The notes: a model not told the origin generated them from the letters alone. 64,000 nt of DNA from Sphingomonas parva (ex Maeng et al. 2020) (GCF_004564275.1 NZ_SPDV01000012.1:1-64000), one strand, 5' to 3'; positions 1-14,966 are shown, numbered from the stretch's first letter. Translations and numbers: made by a program.

Positions 1-160
1 CGGCCCCTCCACCATGCTTCGCATGGTCCCCCTCCCCATCGCCTGCGGCGACAGGGAGGACTGTCGAGCGAGTCGGCGCCTCATCCTCCCTGTCCGCAAA
101 GCGGATGGGGAGGGGGACCGCACGAAGTGCGGTGGAGGGGCCGGGAGCCTCCCGGGAGGC
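1..160. repeat. Type-A palindromic repeat upstream of malQ
   Basis: Non-coding stretch of C-rich and G-rich half sites (CCCCTCCACCA, GGTCCCCCTCCCC, GGGGAGGGGGACC, GGTGGAGGGG) with inverted symmetry. The same blocks recur at 2150-2366, 4918-5070, 6771-6804, 7200-7408, 31176-31322 and 51722-51961. An open frame runs through it into malQ, but the composition is that of the repeat and not of protein. Confidence 0.75.
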
Positions 161-166
161 ACGGCA

Positions 167-2143
167 ATGACGGATGACGAGGCGCTGCTCGCTCTCGCCG
201 AAGCGGCGGGGGTGCAGGTGCAGTGGAACGACGCGGTCGGGGCGCCGCAGGTGGTGGCGCTGGAGAACGTGCGGCGGATCCTCACGGCGCTGGGGCATGA
301 TTGCGCAACCGCCAGCGACTGCGCCGAGGCGATGCGGCGGCTGCGCTCCGATGAGACCCCCTCGTTCGTCACCGCCGATGCGGGCGCGCCGGTGGAGGTG
401 CCGGGGCTCGCCGGGCGGGCGCGGCTGGTGCTCGAGGACGGGAGCGCGCGCGATGTCGATGTCGCGGGGCTGACGATCGACGCGCCGGGCTATCACCGGC
501 TCGAGCATGACGGCGGCGTGGTCACGCTGGCCGTCGCGCCAGCGCGGGCCTGGCCGCTGCCGGTGGCGCGGGGCGGCGGGCGCGCCTGGGGGGCGTCGGT
601 GCAGATCTATGCGCTCAGGACGCGGCGGGCGCTGGGCGATTTCGGCGCGGTCGCGGACTTCGCCGCCGAGGCGGCGGCGCGGGGCGCCGATGCGCTGGCG
701 ATCAGCCCGGTCCATGCCCTGTTCTCGGCCGATCCGGAGCGCTGCAGCCCCTATTCGCCGTCGAGCCGCGAGTGGCTCAACCCGCTGCTGATCGATCCCG
801 GCGTGGCCGGCGTCGCCGACAGCATCGGGCCGCAGGCGCCGCCGCTGATCGACTGGGCGGGCGCCGCGCGGGCGCGGCTGGGCGCGCTCGAGCTCGGCTT
901 CCGGCGCGGCTATTCGAACGCCGAGTGGCTGCGCGCCGGCGCCTTCCGCGCCTGGGCCGAACACCAGGGCGAGGCGCTGCGCCGCCACGCTGTGTTCGAG
1001 GCGCTGCACGGCCATTTCTTCCGCGAGACCGGCGCAAGGGGCTGGCAGGACTGGCCGGTCGAGTATCGCGACCCCGCCTCGCCGGCGGTGGCCGAATTCG
1101 CCGCGAACCATGTTCGCGAGATCGACTTCCAGATGTTCCTGCAATGGGCGGCGGACCTGTCGCTCGGCCGGGCGCAGGGCGCGGCCAAGGACGCGGGGAT
1201 GACGATCGGGCTGGTCGCCGATCTCGCGGTCGGGCTCGATCCGGGCGGCAGCCACGCCTGGAGCGCGCGCGAGGAATTGCTCTCCGGCCTGTCGATCGGC
1301 GCGCCGCCCGACCTGTTCCAGGCGGCGGGGCAGAATTGGGCGCTGACCGGCTTCGCGCCGGACGCTTTGCGCCGCAGCGGCTTCGCGCCGTTCCTGCGCA
1401 TGCTGCGGACCGCGATGCGCCACGCCGGCGCGATCCGCATCGACCATGCTCTGGGCCTGCGGCGGCTGTGGCTGGTGCCGGAGGGCGGATCGCCGACCGA
1501 GGGCGCCTATGTGACCATGCCCGAGGCCGATTTGATGCGGCTGGTCGCGCTCGAATCGCACCGGGCGCGGGTGGCGGTGATCGGCGAGGATCTCGGCGTC
1601 ATCCCGCCGGGATTCCGCGAGGGGATGATCGCGCGCGGCCTCTACGGCATGCGCGTCCTCCCGTTCGAGCGGCATTGGGACAATGGCTTCCGCCCGCCGC
1701 GATGGTGGGACGCGCAGGCGGTGGCGCTGACCTCGACCCACGACCTGCCGCCGGTCGCCGGCTGGTGGCAGGGGCGCGACCTCGACTGGCGCGAGAAGCT
1801 GACCGGCGAGACGATGGACGAGGCGCGGGCCGAGCGGGCCGAGGACCGGACCCGGCTGTGGCGCGAGGCGGTCAACGAGGGGCTGGCCGAGGGGCCGGAG
1901 CCGGCGCTCGACGATCCGGCGCCGGCGGTCGACGCCGCCTGCGCCTTCGTCGCGGCGACGTCCTGCGCGCTCGCCCTGTTCCCGGCCGAGGATCTGTTCG
2001 GGCTCGACGAGGCGCCGAACCTGCCGGGGACGGTCGACGAGCACCCCAACTGGCGGCGGCGGATGCCGGACAATGCGAAGAATTTGTTCAGGGGCGCGGA
2101 GGCGAGAGTGAAGAGGATCGACAGCGTGAGGAAGGGGGAATGA
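167..2143 (+). CDS. malQ: 4-alpha-glucanotransferase (amylomaltase)
   Basis: GH77 disproportionating enzyme that transfers alpha-1,4-glucan segments between maltooligosaccharides in the cytoplasm, recycling the short chains left by glycogen breakdown. The predicted 658-aa protein shows the GH77 signatures IRIDHALGL (catalytic Asp), VIGEDLG (acid/base Glu) and TSTHDLP near the C-terminus. The frame is open back to position 14, but that extension lies in a palindromic repeat. The ATG at 167 follows GGGAGG at 154-159 with 7-nt spacing, so I place the start there. It is the first gene of a plus-strand glycogen/trehalose block and is followed by treY after a second repeat. Product confidence is high; the start is inferred. 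Confidence 0.93.
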   Translation: MTDDEALLALAEAAGVQVQWNDAVGAPQVVALENVRRILTALGHDCATASDCAEAMRRLRSDETPSFVTADAGAPVEVPGLAGRARLVLEDGSARDVDVAGLTIDAPGYHRLEHDGGVVTLAVAPARAWPLPVARGGGRAWGASVQIYALRTRRALGDFGAVADFAAEAAARGADALAISPVHALFSADPERCSPYSPSSREWLNPLLIDPGVAGVADSIGPQAPPLIDWAGAARARLGALELGFRRGYSNAEWLRAGAFRAWAEHQGEALRRHAVFEALHGHFFRETGARGWQDWPVEYRDPASPAVAEFAANHVREIDFQMFLQWAADLSLGRAQGAAKDAGMTIGLVADLAVGLDPGGSHAWSAREELLSGLSIGAPPDLFQAAGQNWALTGFAPDALRRSGFAPFLRMLRTAMRHAGAIRIDHALGLRRLWLVPEGGSPTEGAYVTMPEADLMRLVALESHRARVAVIGEDLGVIPPGFREGMIARGLYGMRVLPFERHWDNGFRPPRWWDAQAVALTSTHDLPPVAGWWQGRDLDWREKLTGETMDEARAERAEDRTRLWREAVNEGLAEGPEPALDDPAPAVDAACAFVAATSCALALFPAEDLFGLDEAPNLPGTVDEHPNWRRRMPDNAKNLFRGAEARVKRIDSVRKGE

Positions 2144-2149
2144 GGGTCA

Positions 2150-2366
2150 GCGTGACCAGTCCTCCCTGTCAGCGCGCAGCGCTGATGGGGAGGGGGACCG
2201 CGCGCAGCGCGGTGGAGGGGCAGGGCCCCGCCTCGTTCGACCCGGCCCCTCCACCACCCTTCGGCCGACGGCTGCTCCGCAGCCGGTTGCGGCTCTCGGC
2301 ATGCCGCTGGCATGCCGCCGCGCCTACACCCCCCTCCCCATCAGCGCTGCGCGCTGACAGGGAGGA
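2150..2366. repeat. Type-A palindromic repeats between malQ and treY
   Basis: A composite of inverted C-rich/G-rich modules fills the malQ-treY gap. It opens with CCTCCCTGTCAGCGCGCAGC and closes with the mirror-image GCTGACAGGGAGGA, so the ends can pair over about 200 nt. An inner part contains GGCATGCCGCTGGCATGCCG. The closing GGAGG lies just before the treY ATG and is probably its Shine-Dalgarno sequence. Confidence 0.7.
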
Positions 2367-2369
2367 CTT

Positions 2370-4895
<2,526 letters not shown>

Positions 4896-4917
4896 GGGCG
4901 CCTCCGCCCCTTTCTTC

Positions 4918-5070
4918 TTACCTCCCCGCCCTCGAGGGAGGGGATTGCGGGGTGGGTGGCGGCTGAGGCCCCGCGATGGGGCCGAAGGCGCCATGAGCCG
5001 CTCAGGGGCATCGAGCCCCCTCGCGGCTGCCCCACCCCCTACCCCCTCCCCCGATGGGGAGGGGAGGAAT
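4918..5070. repeat. Type-A palindromic repeats between treY and pgm
   Basis: The 247-nt treY-pgm gap holds half sites CCTCCCCGCCCTCGAGGGAG, GGGGTGGG, GCCCCACCCCCTACCCCC and GATGGGGAGGGG, with inverted symmetry. The last 70 nt before pgm are not repeat and are the likely place for a pgm promoter and leader, but I see no clear -35/-10 pair. Confidence 0.6.
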
Positions 5071-5133
5071 AAAGAACTTCCTTGCCCGCAACCGGCGGCG
5101 GGGCCAGGCGTTTTCGTGTCGCATCCGGAATGA

Positions 5134-6765
<1,632 letters not shown>

Positions 6766-6770
6766 ATTGC

Positions 6771-6804
6771 ACTCCTCCCCGTCGCCGCAGGCGAGGGGGA
6801 GGGG
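6771..6804. repeat. Short type-A repeat between pgm and the DUF559 gene
   Basis: CTCCCCGTCGCCGCAGGCGAGGGGGAGG sits between the convergent pgm and DUF559 genes. The inverted halves can form a hairpin and could work as a two-way terminator, although no long T run follows on either side. Confidence 0.55.
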
Positions 6805-6816
6805 GACTGCTGGCGC

Positions 6817-7197
6817 TCAGCGGACTGCTTCGCGGGCGATGGCCGCGACCACCGCCTCCAGGTTGTTCATCACGTCGGCGGCATCGAATCGAATCACGCG
6901 AAGACCCTGCGCGGCCATCCAGCCGTCCCGGCGTGCGTCCTGCCGGGGTCGATTGCCCAGGCCGTGAGCGGCGTCGTCCACCTCGATGACGAGCTTCGCC
7001 GCGGCACAGTAGAAGTCGGCCACGAACGGACCGAGGGGGTGCTGGCGACGGAACTTCCGGCCGGCAGGGCGAGTCCTCAGCGCCCGCCAGAGCAGATGCT
7101 CAGGAGGGCTCATCGACCTGCGCAAAGCCCGGGCCCTGAGCACGGCGGCATTTGTCGGTGACTCCATAGCCCTCGACCCCGCGGAAGCCCGCCGCAT
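6817..7197 (-). CDS. DUF559 domain protein (Vsr-like endonuclease fold)
   Basis: Small basic protein of about 126 aa with a DUF559 core: an RxxMSPPEHLLWRALR helix, the segment GRKFRRQHPLGPFVADFYC and LVIEVDDAAH, then a C-terminal LRVIRFDAADV strand. Known: DUF559 is grouped with Vsr/PD-(D/E)XK nucleases, and the Asp of VADF and Glu of VIEVDD fit that active site. The substrate is unknown. Two starts are possible: ATG at 7197 behind GGGAGG donated by a neighbouring repeat, or ATG at 7167 (MESPTN...). It is a single gene opposed to the glycogen genes and has palindromic repeats on both sides, suggesting it is an addition to the locus. Confidence 0.85.
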   Translation of the reverse strand: MRRASAGSRAMESPTNAAVLRARALRRSMSPPEHLLWRALRTRPAGRKFRRQHPLGPFVADFYCAAAKLVIEVDDAAHGLGNRPRQDARRDGWMAAQGLRVIRFDAADVMNNLEAVVAAIAREAVR

Positions 7198-7199
7198 TC

Positions 7200-7408
7200 A
7201 GCCTCCCTGCGCGCAGCGCGGGGAGGGGGACCAGCCGGAGCGCAGCGACGGATGGTGGAGGGGTAGATTACCCCATCGCCACGTGGTGCGCCATGGAGTG
7301 CAGGTTCGGCTTTTCCTCGCGGCGGACTCGCATTACCCCTCCACCAGCCTTCGCCTGCGGCTACGGCTGGTCCCCCTCCCCGTCCGCGGGGCGGACGGGG
7401 AGGATTGC
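7200..7408. repeat. Type-A palindromic repeats upstream of glgP
   Basis: Two inverted composite elements: 7202-7266 (CCTCCCTGCGCGCAGCGCGG ... GGTGGAGGGG) and 7334-7405 (CCCCTCCACCAGCC ... GGGGAGGA), separated by a unique stretch around 7270-7330. They fill most of the gap between the divergent DUF559 gene and glgP; the remaining 7409-7531 holds the putative glgP promoter. Confidence 0.7.
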
Positions 7409-7428
7409 GCGTAAGCACAATTCCAACA

Positions 7429-7457
7429 TTGCGGGGGTCATGACGTCACCCTAGGCT
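7429..7457 (+). promoter_or_regulatory. Candidate glgP promoter with embedded palindrome
   Basis: TTGCGG (7429-7434), 17-nt spacer, TAGGCT (7452-7457). The spacer contains TGACGTCA (7441-7448), a perfect 8-bp palindrome that could be an operator for the glg operon. The -10 is weak, so this is only a candidate. Confidence 0.35.
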
Positions 7458-7531
7458 GCGCGCTTTGTGCTTTTGCCGGGAATTCCATGGGCTATCATCG
7501 TTTCACCGCCAGCCAGTTGGGAGAGGGCGCC

Positions 7532-9988
7532 GTGAGCCAGCTCGCTTTGCCGTCGCAGGACGAGGATGTGGCGGCGCTCCGGCGGCTGATCGTCGGCAAG
7601 CTGGCCTATTCGGTCGGCAAGGACCCGATCGCGGCGCGCGAGCACGACTGGTTCCTGGCGACGTGCCTGGCGGTGCGCGACCGGACCATCGAGCGCTGGA
7701 TGGCCTCGACCCGCACCACCAAGGCCGAGAAGAAGAAGCGCGTCTATTATCTCAGCCTCGAGTTCCTGATCGGCCGGATGCTGATGGACTCGCTGAACAA
7801 CCTCGGTCTCACCGAGACGATGCGGGCGGCGCTCGCCGAACTCGGCGTCGACCTCGAGGCGCTGCGCAGCCTCGAGCCCGATCCGGCGCTGGGCAACGGC
7901 GGCCTCGGCCGGCTCGCCGCCTGCTACATGGAATCGATGGCGAGCCTCGGCATCCCGGCGCACGGCTACGGCATCCGCTACGAGAACGGCCTGTTCCGCC
8001 AGGTCATCCAGGACGGCTGGCAGCAGGAATTCCCCGACACCTGGCTGACCCATCGCAATCCCTGGGAGTTCGAGCGGCCCGAGATCGCCATCCCGATCGG
8101 CTTCGGCGGCACGGTCGAGGCGGTCCATGCCGACGGCACCGACGGCCACGGCCCGGCGGCCTGGACGCCGGCCGAGACGGTCGACGCCATCGCCTACGAC
8201 ACGCCGGTGGTCGGCTGGCGCGGCCGGCACGTCAACACGCTGCGCCTGTGGTCGGCGCGCGCGCCCGATCCGCTGCGGCTCGACGCCTTCAACCGCGGCG
8301 ACCATGTCGGCGCGCTCGAGGCGCGGGCGCGGGCCGAGGCGATCAGCCAGGTGCTCTATCCGTCCGACGAGAGCTCGGCCGGCGAGGAATTGCGGCTGCG
8401 CCAGGAATATTTCTTCGCCTCGGCCTCGCTCCAGGACCTGATCCGCCGCCATCTCGACAGCGAGCCGATCGACACCCTGCCCGACCAGGTCGCGATCCAG
8501 CTCAACGACACCCATCCTGCGATCGGCGTCGCCGAGATGATGCGGCTGCTCGTCGACGTGCACCATGTCGGCTGGGAAAAGGCCTGGGACATCACCACCC
8601 GCGTCTTCTCCTACACCAACCACACCCTGCTGCCCGAGGCGCTGGAGAGCTGGCCGGTGCCGCTGATGGAGCGGCTGCTGCCGCGCCACATGCAGATCAT
8701 CTATTTGATCAACGCGCTCCACCTCGATCGTTTGCGCAAGCAGGGCGCCGGCGACGAGGCGACGCTCGCCGCCGTGTCGCTGATCGACGAGCACGGCCCG
8801 CGGCGGGTGCGGATGGGCGCGCTGTCCTTCCTCGGCTCGCACCGGGTGAACGGCGTCTCCGCGCTGCACACCGAGCTGATGAAGGAGACGGTGTTCCGCG
8901 ACTTCCACGCGCATTTCCCGGGGCGGATCGTCAACAAGACCAACGGCATCACCTTCCGGCGCTGGCTGCACGAGGCCAATCCGGGGCTGACCCGGCTGCT
9001 GGTCGACGTCGCAGGCCCGCAGGTGCTCGACGATCCGGAGCGGATGGCGCGCCTCGCCGAGCACGCGCACGACACGGCGCTGCACGGCCGGCTGGCGGCG
9101 GTGCGCCGGGCGAACAAGGAGAGGCTGGCGGCGATCATCGACGAGCGCTGCGGCGTGCGCGTCGATCCGGACGCGATGTTCGACGTCCAGATCAAGCGCA
9201 TTCACGAATACAAGCGCCAGCTGCTCAACATCCTCGAGACGGTGGCGCTCTACGGCGCGATGCGGGCCCATCCGACCGCCGACTGGACGCCACGGGTCAA
9301 GATCTTCGCCGGCAAGGCGGCGGCGAGCTACCACCAGGCGAAACTGATCATCAAACTGGCGGGCGACGTCGCCCGGGTGGTGAATGCCGATGCGACGCTG
9401 CGCGGGCGGCTAAAGGTCGCGTTCCTGCCGAACTACAACGTCAGCCTGGCCGAGCGGATCATCCCGGCCTCCGACCTTTCGGAGCAGATCTCGACCGCCG
9501 GCATGGAGGCCTCGGGCACCGGCAACATGAAGCTGGCGCTGAACGGCGCGCTGACCATCGGCACATTGGACGGCGCCAACATCGAGATCCTCGAGCATGT
9601 CGGCCAGGACAACATCTTCATCTTCGGCATGACCGCGGCCGAGGTCGAGGCGCGCCGGGCGGCCGGGCTCGACATGCGCGAGACGATCGCCGCCTCGCCG
9701 ACGCTGGCCCAGGCGCTGGACGAGATCGGCTCCGGCCGCTTCTCGCCCGACGAGCCGGAACGCTACCGCGGCCTGATCGACGCGATCACCTTCCACGATC
9801 ATTTCCTGGTCTCGGCCGATTTCGACGCTTATGCGGCGAAGCAGGCCGAGGTGGCGACTCGCTGGCGCGACCCGAAAGGCTGGTGGACGAGCGCGATGAT
9901 GAACATATCGCAGATGGGTTGGTTCTCCTCGGATCGTGCCATTCGGGAATATGCGGAGGACATCTGGAACGTACCGCCGGGAAGATAG
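7532..9988 (+). CDS. glgP: Glycogen/starch/alpha-glucan phosphorylase
   Basis: PLP-dependent GT35 enzyme that removes glucose-1-phosphate from the non-reducing ends of glycogen. The protein shows [36 protein letters not shown], the active-site series [10 protein letters not shown] and [14 protein letters not shown], and the PLP-lysine block [12 protein letters not shown] (Lys about residue 667 of 818). I favour GTG at 7532 because it follows GGGAGAGGG with good spacing; an in-frame ATG at 7487 would add 15 residues but has only CGGGAA before it. First gene of glgP-B-C-A-X, followed 38 nt later by glgB. Product call firm, start uncertain. Confidence 0.96.
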   Translation: MSQLALPSQDEDVAALRRLIVGKLAYSVGKDPIAAREHDWFLATCLAVRDRTIERWMASTRTTKAEKKKRVYYLSLEFLIGRMLMDSLNNLGLTETMRAALAELGVDLEALRSLEPDPALGNGGLGRLAACYMESMASLGIPAHGYGIRYENGLFRQVIQDGWQQEFPDTWLTHRNPWEFERPEIAIPIGFGGTVEAVHADGTDGHGPAAWTPAETVDAIAYDTPVVGWRGRHVNTLRLWSARAPDPLRLDAFNRGDHVGALEARARAEAISQVLYPSDESSAGEELRLRQEYFFASASLQDLIRRHLDSEPIDTLPDQVAIQLNDTHPAIGVAEMMRLLVDVHHVGWEKAWDITTRVFSYTNHTLLPEALESWPVPLMERLLPRHMQIIYLINALHLDRLRKQGAGDEATLAAVSLIDEHGPRRVRMGALSFLGSHRVNGVSALHTELMKETVFRDFHAHFPGRIVNKTNGITFRRWLHEANPGLTRLLVDVAGPQVLDDPERMARLAEHAHDTALHGRLAAVRRANKERLAAIIDERCGVRVDPDAMFDVQIKRIHEYKRQLLNILETVALYGAMRAHPTADWTPRVKIFAGKAAASYHQAKLIIKLAGDVARVVNADATLRGRLKVAFLPNYNVSLAERIIPASDLSEQISTAGMEASGTGNMKLALNGALTIGTLDGANIEILEHVGQDNIFIFGMTAAEVEARRAAGLDMRETIAASPTLAQALDEIGSGRFSPDEPERYRGLIDAITFHDHFLVSADFDAYAAKQAEVATRWRDPKGWWTSAMMNISQMGWFSSDRAIREYAEDIWNVPPGR

Positions 9989-10026
9989 GAAAGAGCGCCG
10001 CCGCCTGGCGGATCTCCGAGGCCGAG

Positions 10027-12177
10027 GTGGCCGCGATCGCGGCCGCCCGCCATGCGGACCCGTTCGCGATCCTCGGGCCGCACAAGCACGAGGCGGGGAC
10101 CGTCGTCCGGGCCTTCGTTCCCGGCGCCGAGCGGCTCACCCTGATCGACGGCAGAGGCAAGACGCTCGGATCGCTCGAGCGGGTCCATGACGACGGGTTC
10201 TTCGAGGGGCTGATCGCGGGGGATCTCGCGGCGTACCGCTTTCGCGCCGAGCGCGGCGAGGAGGCCTGGGAGCTGGCCGACGCCTATCGCTTCGGGCCGG
10301 TGCTCGGGCCGCTCGACGACCATCTGCTCGGCGAGGGTGCGCACCGCCGCCTGTGGGAGAGGCTCGGCGCCCATCCGATCGTCCATGAGGGCGTCGCCGG
10401 CGTCGCCTTCGCGGTGTGGGCGCCGAACGCGCGCCGGGTCGCGGTGGTCGGCGACTTCAACCGCTGGGACGGGCGCCGCCATCCGATGCGCAAGCGAGTC
10501 GACAGCGGCATCTGGGAGATCTTCGTCCCCGAGCTCGAAGCCCGGGAAGGCTATAAATACGAGATCATCGGTCCCGGCGGCGAATTGCTGCCGCTAAAGG
10601 CCGATCCGGTCGGCATGGGCTCGGAGCTGAGGCCGGGCACCGCCTCGGTGGTCGAGCGGCTCGACGCCTTTCCCGAGGCGCGGGGAGCCTATGCGGGCGC
10701 GGCCGATCCGCGGCGGGCGCCGATGTCGATCTACGAGGTCCATCTCGGCTCGTGGCAGCGCCGGCCGGACGGCGGCTTCAACAGCTACGACATGCTCGCC
10801 GAGCGGCTCGTGCCCTATGCGGCGGAGATGGGCTTCACCCATCTCGAGTTCCTGCCGGTCTCCGAGCATCCGCTCGACGACAGCTGGGGCTACCAGCCGA
10901 TCGGCATGTTCGCGCCGACCCGGCGGTTCGGCGATCCCGCCGGCTTCGGCCGCCTGGTCCGCGCCGCGCACGACGCCGGCCTGGGCGTGATCCTCGACTG
11001 GGTGCCGGCGCATTTCCCCTGCGACGTCCACGGCCTCGCGCGTTTCGACGGCACCCATCTCTACGACCATCCCGATCCACGCCGCGGCTTCCACCCCGAC
11101 TGGCGGACGGCGATCTACGATTTCGGCCGGCGCGAGGTGGTCAATTACCTGATCGCCAACGCGCTCTACTGGCTGGAGGTGTTCGGCATCGACGGCCTGC
11201 GCGTCGATGCGGTCGCCTCGATGCTCTACCTCGATTATTCGCGTGCCGCCGGCGAATGGGTGCCGAACGCCGAGGGCGGGCGCGAGAATCGCGAGGCCGA
11301 GGCGTTCCTGCGCGAGCTTAACGCGATCCTCTACGGCGCTTTTCCCGACCGGATGACGATCGCCGAGGAATCGACCGCCTGGCCCGGCGTCTCGGCCCCG
11401 GTCCATGCCGGCGGGCTCGGCTTCGGCTTCAAGTGGAACATGGGCTGGATGAACGACACGCTCGACTATGTGTCGCGCGAGCCGGTCCACCGCCGCTTCC
11501 ACCACCACCAGCTCACCTTCGGGCTGCACTACGCCTTTTCGGAGAACTTCATCCTGCCGCTGAGCCACGACGAGGTGGTGCACGGCAAGAAGTCGATCGT
11601 CGGGCGGATGCCGGGCGACCGCTGGCAGCAATTCGCCACCGCCCGCGCTTATTACGGCTTCATGTGGGGCCATCCCGGCAAGAAATTGCTGTTCATGGGC
11701 CAGGAGTTCGGCCAGCTGAAGGAATGGGCGTTCGGCACCGAGCTCGACTGGCATCTGCTCGGCGAGCCGCTCCACGCCGGCCTGAAGGCGGCGGTGACGG
11801 AGTTGAACCGGCTGCACAGGAGCGTCCCGGCACTCCACGCCCGCGACTGCGAGGGCGAGGGCTTCCGCTGGATCGTCGCCGACGACGCCGACCAGTCGGT
11901 GCTCGCCTGGCTGCGCTTCGGCGGCCCCGGCGATCCGCCGGTGGCGGTGGTCAGCAATTTCACCCCGGTGCCGCGGCACCTCTATCGCATCGGCCTGCCG
12001 TCCGCGGGCCGCTGGCGCGAGATCTTCAACTCGGACGCGGCGGTCTACGGCGGCAGCGACATGGGCAATCTCGGCAGCGTCGTCGCGGCCGAGCACCCGG
12101 CGCACGGCCTTCCCGCGTCGGCGGAGATCACCATACCCCCGCTTTCCACCCTGTACCTCACGCCCGGAGACGCATGA
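10027..12177 (+). CDS. glgB: 1,4-alpha-glucan branching enzyme
   Basis: GH13_9 branching enzyme that cuts an alpha-1,4 chain and re-attaches it as an alpha-1,6 branch. Domain order is an N-terminal glycogen-branching module ([12 protein letters not shown]), a CBM48 ([22 protein letters not shown]), the GH13 barrel with [13 protein letters not shown] (nucleophile about residue 393) and [11 protein letters not shown] (Glu about 448), [12 protein letters not shown], and a C-terminal beta domain. About 716 aa, close to E. coli GlgB. There is no ATG: the GTG at 10027, 38 nt after the glgP stop, is the only reasonable start near the conserved N-terminus, with a weak GAGG before it. Expression is probably coupled to glgP. 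Confidence 0.95.
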   Translation: MAAIAAARHADPFAILGPHKHEAGTVVRAFVPGAERLTLIDGRGKTLGSLERVHDDGFFEGLIAGDLAAYRFRAERGEEAWELADAYRFGPVLGPLDDHLLGEGAHRRLWERLGAHPIVHEGVAGVAFAVWAPNARRVAVVGDFNRWDGRRHPMRKRVDSGIWEIFVPELEAREGYKYEIIGPGGELLPLKADPVGMGSELRPGTASVVERLDAFPEARGAYAGAADPRRAPMSIYEVHLGSWQRRPDGGFNSYDMLAERLVPYAAEMGFTHLEFLPVSEHPLDDSWGYQPIGMFAPTRRFGDPAGFGRLVRAAHDAGLGVILDWVPAHFPCDVHGLARFDGTHLYDHPDPRRGFHPDWRTAIYDFGRREVVNYLIANALYWLEVFGIDGLRVDAVASMLYLDYSRAAGEWVPNAEGGRENREAEAFLRELNAILYGAFPDRMTIAEESTAWPGVSAPVHAGGLGFGFKWNMGWMNDTLDYVSREPVHRRFHHHQLTFGLHYAFSENFILPLSHDEVVHGKKSIVGRMPGDRWQQFATARAYYGFMWGHPGKKLLFMGQEFGQLKEWAFGTELDWHLLGEPLHAGLKAAVTELNRLHRSVPALHARDCEGEGFRWIVADDADQSVLAWLRFGGPGDPPVAVVSNFTPVPRHLYRIGLPSAGRWREIFNSDAAVYGGSDMGNLGSVVAAEHPAHGLPASAEITIPPLSTLYLTPGDA

Positions 12178-12212
12178 AACCAGCGCCAAGGTGGACGGTT
12201 GGACGTGCATGA
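12174..12212 (+). other. 12-codon micro-ORF between glgB and glgC
   Basis: An ATG overlapping the glgB stop (ATGA at 12174-12177) opens a 12-codon frame, [12 protein letters not shown], whose TGA at 12210-12212 touches the glgC Shine-Dalgarno AAGGAG (12212-12217). Re-initiation after this frame would deliver ribosomes to glgC. It may be chance; there is no independent evidence of translation. Confidence 0.25.
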
Positions 12213-12225
12213 AGGAGAGCAACGA

Positions 12226-13494
12226 ATGCCGTCGAATGCGCGCAACCACGGACCTTACGCCCGCCACGCCATGGCCTATGTGCTCGCGGGGGGACGCGGC
12301 AGCCGGCTGATGGAGCTGACCGACCGCCGCGCCAAGCCGGCGGTCTATTTCGGCGGCAAGACGCGGATCATCGACTTCGCTCTGTCCAACGCGCTCAATT
12401 CCGGCATCCGGCGGATCGCGGTCGCCACCCAGTACAAGGCGCACAGCCTGATCAGCCATCTGCAGCGCGGCTGGTCGTTCTTCCGCTCCGAGCGCAACGA
12501 GAGCTTCGACATCCTGCCGGCGAGCCAGCGCGTCTCGGAGGAGCTGTGGTACCTCGGCACCGCCGACGCCGTGTACCAGAACATCGACATCATCGCGTCC
12601 TACATGCCGCAATACATCGTCATCCTGGCGGGCGACCACGTCTACAAGATGGATTACGAGATCATGCTCTGCGAGCATGTCGAGACCGGCGCAGACGTCA
12701 CCGTCGGCTGCATCGAGGTGCCGCGGATGGAAGCGTCGGCGTTCGGCGTCATGCACATCGACGAGAACGACCGGATCATCGAGTTTCACGAGAAGCCGAA
12801 GGATCCGCCGCCGATGCCGGGCAAGCCCGGCGTCGCGCTCGCCAGCATGGGCATCTACGTATTCGAGACGAAGAAGCTGTTCGAGCTGCTGCGCGAGGAC
12901 GCGGCCGATCCGAACTCGAGCCGCGACTTCGGCAAGGACATCATCCCGAAGCTGGTGAAGGGCGGCAAGGCCTATGCCCATCTGTTCGGCCGATCGGCGC
13001 TGAGATCGACCGAGGAGGCGCCGAGCTACTGGCGCGACGTCGGCACGCTCGACGCCTATTTCCAGGCGAACATCGATCTGACCACGGTCACGCCCGATCT
13101 CGACATCTACGACCACAGCTGGCCGATCTGGACGCACAGCGAGATGGTCGCGCCGGCCAAGTTCGTCCACGACGAGGACGGCCGCCGCGGCGAGGCGATC
13201 ACCTCCCTGGTCTCCGGCGACTGCATCGTCTCGGGCGGCAAGGTGGCGAACAGCCTGCTGTTCACCGGGGTGCGGGTGAACAGCTTCACCGAGCTCGACT
13301 GCGCGGTGGTGCTGCCGCGGGTCAACATCGGGCGGCACGCCCGGCTGAGCAACGTGATCATCGACCGCGGGGTGGAGATCCCGGCCGGTCTCGTCGTCGG
13401 CGAGGATCCGGAGCTCGACGCGAAGAGGTTCCGCCGCACCGACCAGGGCGTCTGCCTGATCACCCAGCCGATGATCGACGCGATCGGCCGATGA
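12226..13494 (+). CDS. glgC: Glucose-1-phosphate adenylyltransferase
   Basis: Makes ADP-glucose from glucose-1-phosphate and ATP, the committed and usually allosterically controlled step of bacterial glycogen synthesis. The 422-aa protein has the nucleotidyltransferase loop [59 protein letters not shown] and a C-terminal left-handed beta-helix ([21 protein letters not shown]). The start is the ATG at 12226 with AAGGAG 8 nt upstream; an in-frame TTG at 12199 is less likely. Its stop overlaps the glgA start (ATGA). Confidence 0.97.
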   Translation: MPSNARNHGPYARHAMAYVLAGGRGSRLMELTDRRAKPAVYFGGKTRIIDFALSNALNSGIRRIAVATQYKAHSLISHLQRGWSFFRSERNESFDILPASQRVSEELWYLGTADAVYQNIDIIASYMPQYIVILAGDHVYKMDYEIMLCEHVETGADVTVGCIEVPRMEASAFGVMHIDENDRIIEFHEKPKDPPPMPGKPGVALASMGIYVFETKKLFELLREDAADPNSSRDFGKDIIPKLVKGGKAYAHLFGRSALRSTEEAPSYWRDVGTLDAYFQANIDLTTVTPDLDIYDHSWPIWTHSEMVAPAKFVHDEDGRRGEAITSLVSGDCIVSGGKVANSLLFTGVRVNSFTELDCAVVLPRVNIGRHARLSNVIIDRGVEIPAGLVVGEDPELDAKRFRRTDQGVCLITQPMIDAIGR

Positions 13495-14966
13495 AGCGGA
13501 CGGTTCTCTCCGTCGCTTCCGAAATCTTTCCGCTGATCAAGACCGGCGGCCTCGCCGACGTCGCCGGGGCGCTGCCCGGCGCGCTGAAGGCGGAAGGAAT
13601 CACGGTGATCAGCCTGGTGCCCGGCTATCCGGCGGTGCTCGCCGCGCTCGGCCGCAAGCAGGTGGTCCACGCCTTCCCCGACCTGTTCGGCGGCGCCGCG
13701 CGGCTGCTCGCCGGCCGCGCCAAGGGCCTCGACCTGTTCGTGCTCGATGCGCCGCACCTCTACGACCGCCCTGGAAACCCGTACCTCGGGCCGGACGGCC
13801 GCGACTGGCCGGACAATGGCTTCCGTTTCGCGGCGCTGGCGCAGGTGGCGGCGGCGCTCGGCCGCGGCCTGGTCCCCGCCTTCGCGCCCGCGGTGATCCA
13901 CTGCCACGACTGGCAGGCCGGGCTGACCCCGGCCTATCTCGCCTACGGGAAAGGCGCGGCGGTGCCGACCGTGATGACGGTGCACAATCTCGCTTTCCAG
14001 GGCGTCTTCCCGCCCGAATTGCTCGGGCCGCTCGGCCTGCCGGACGCTGCCTTCACCGTCGACGGCGTCGAATATCACGGCCAGATCAGCTTCCTGAAGG
14101 CCGGGCTCAGGCTCGCCGACCGGATCACCACCGTCTCCCCCACTTATGCCGACGAGATCTGCTCGGACGAGTTCGGCATGGGGCTGCAGGGCCTGCTCCG
14201 CGGCCGTGCCGACCGCCTGACCGGAATCCTCAACGGCATCGACACCGACGTCTGGGACCCGGCGACCGACGATCTGATCGCGGCGCCCTACGGGCCGGAC
14301 GCGCTCGCCCGGCGCGCGGCGAACAAGACGGCGCTGCAGGCGCGGCTCGGCCTCGAGGAGGCGCCGGGAGCCTTGCTGTTCGGCGTCATTTCGCGGCTCG
14401 GCTGGCAGAAGGGGCTCGACCTGCTGCTCGACGGGCTGCCGGTGCTGCTGCACGAGGGTGCCCAGCTCGCCCTGCTCGGCGCCGGCGATGCCGCTCTCGA
14501 AGACGGCTTCCGCGCCGCCGCCGCCGCCAACCCGGGGCGGGTCGGCTGCGTGATCGGCTATGACGAGGGGCTCGCCCATCTCATCCAGGCCGGGTGCGAC
14601 GCTCTGCTCGTGCCCTCCCGCTTCGAGCCGTGCGGCCTCACCCAGCTCTGTGCCCTGCGCTACGGCGCGGTGCCGGTGGTGGCGCGGGTCGGCGGCCTCG
14701 CCGACACGGTGATCGACGCCAGCCCGGTGGCGCGGGCGGCGGGGGTCGCGACCGGGGTGCAGTTCGCGCCGGTCAATGCGACGATGTTCGAAGGCGCCAT
14801 CCGTCACGCCGCGGCCTTGTGGCGCCGCCCCGACGAATGGGCGCAGCTGCAGCGCAACGGCATGGCGACCGACGTCTCCTGGCACGGCCCGGCCAAGGAC
14901 TATGCCGCGCTCTATGCGTCGCTCGCCCCGGCGCCCGCTCCCGCGAGGAAGCGCGTGCGCAAATGA
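13491..14966 (+). CDS. glgA: Glycogen synthase (ADP-glucose type)
   Basis: GT5 enzyme that elongates alpha-1,4-glucan with ADP-glucose supplied by GlgC. The 491-aa sequence starts with [20 protein letters not shown], containing the ADP-glucose-binding KTGG at residues 17-20, followed by [10 protein letters not shown], the GT-B C-terminal half with [15 protein letters not shown], and the EX7E region [11 protein letters not shown]. The ATG overlaps the glgC stop by 4 nt and its own stop overlaps the glgX start by 4 nt, so C-A-X should be translationally coupled. Confidence 0.97.
   Translation: MKRTVLSVASEIFPLIKTGGLADVAGALPGALKAEGITVISLVPGYPAVLAALGRKQVVHAFPDLFGGAARLLAGRAKGLDLFVLDAPHLYDRPGNPYLGPDGRDWPDNGFRFAALAQVAAALGRGLVPAFAPAVIHCHDWQAGLTPAYLAYGKGAAVPTVMTVHNLAFQGVFPPELLGPLGLPDAAFTVDGVEYHGQISFLKAGLRLADRITTVSPTYADEICSDEFGMGLQGLLRGRADRLTGILNGIDTDVWDPATDDLIAAPYGPDALARRAANKTALQARLGLEEAPGALLFGVISRLGWQKGLDLLLDGLPVLLHEGAQLALLGAGDAALEDGFRAAAAANPGRVGCVIGYDEGLAHLIQAGCDALLVPSRFEPCGLTQLCALRYGAVPVVARVGGLADTVIDASPVARAAGVATGVQFAPVNATMFEGAIRHAAALWRRPDEWAQLQRNGMATDVSWHGPAKDYAALYASLAPAPAPARKRVRK

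Noticed and set aside
14..166. N-terminal extension of malQ
   Set aside because: It translates the palindromic repeat and has no family similarity; the ATG at 167 has a good SD.
7465..12177. A 1570-aa frame covering glgP and glgB
   Set aside because: Its first 840 codons are the +1 shadow of glgP (Arg/Ala/Gly-rich nonsense); only the part from 10027 is GlgB.
10594..13338. Long minus-strand frame of 914 aa opposite glgB/glgC
   Set aside because: Same antisense artefact; glgB and glgC on the plus strand carry all the conserved motifs.
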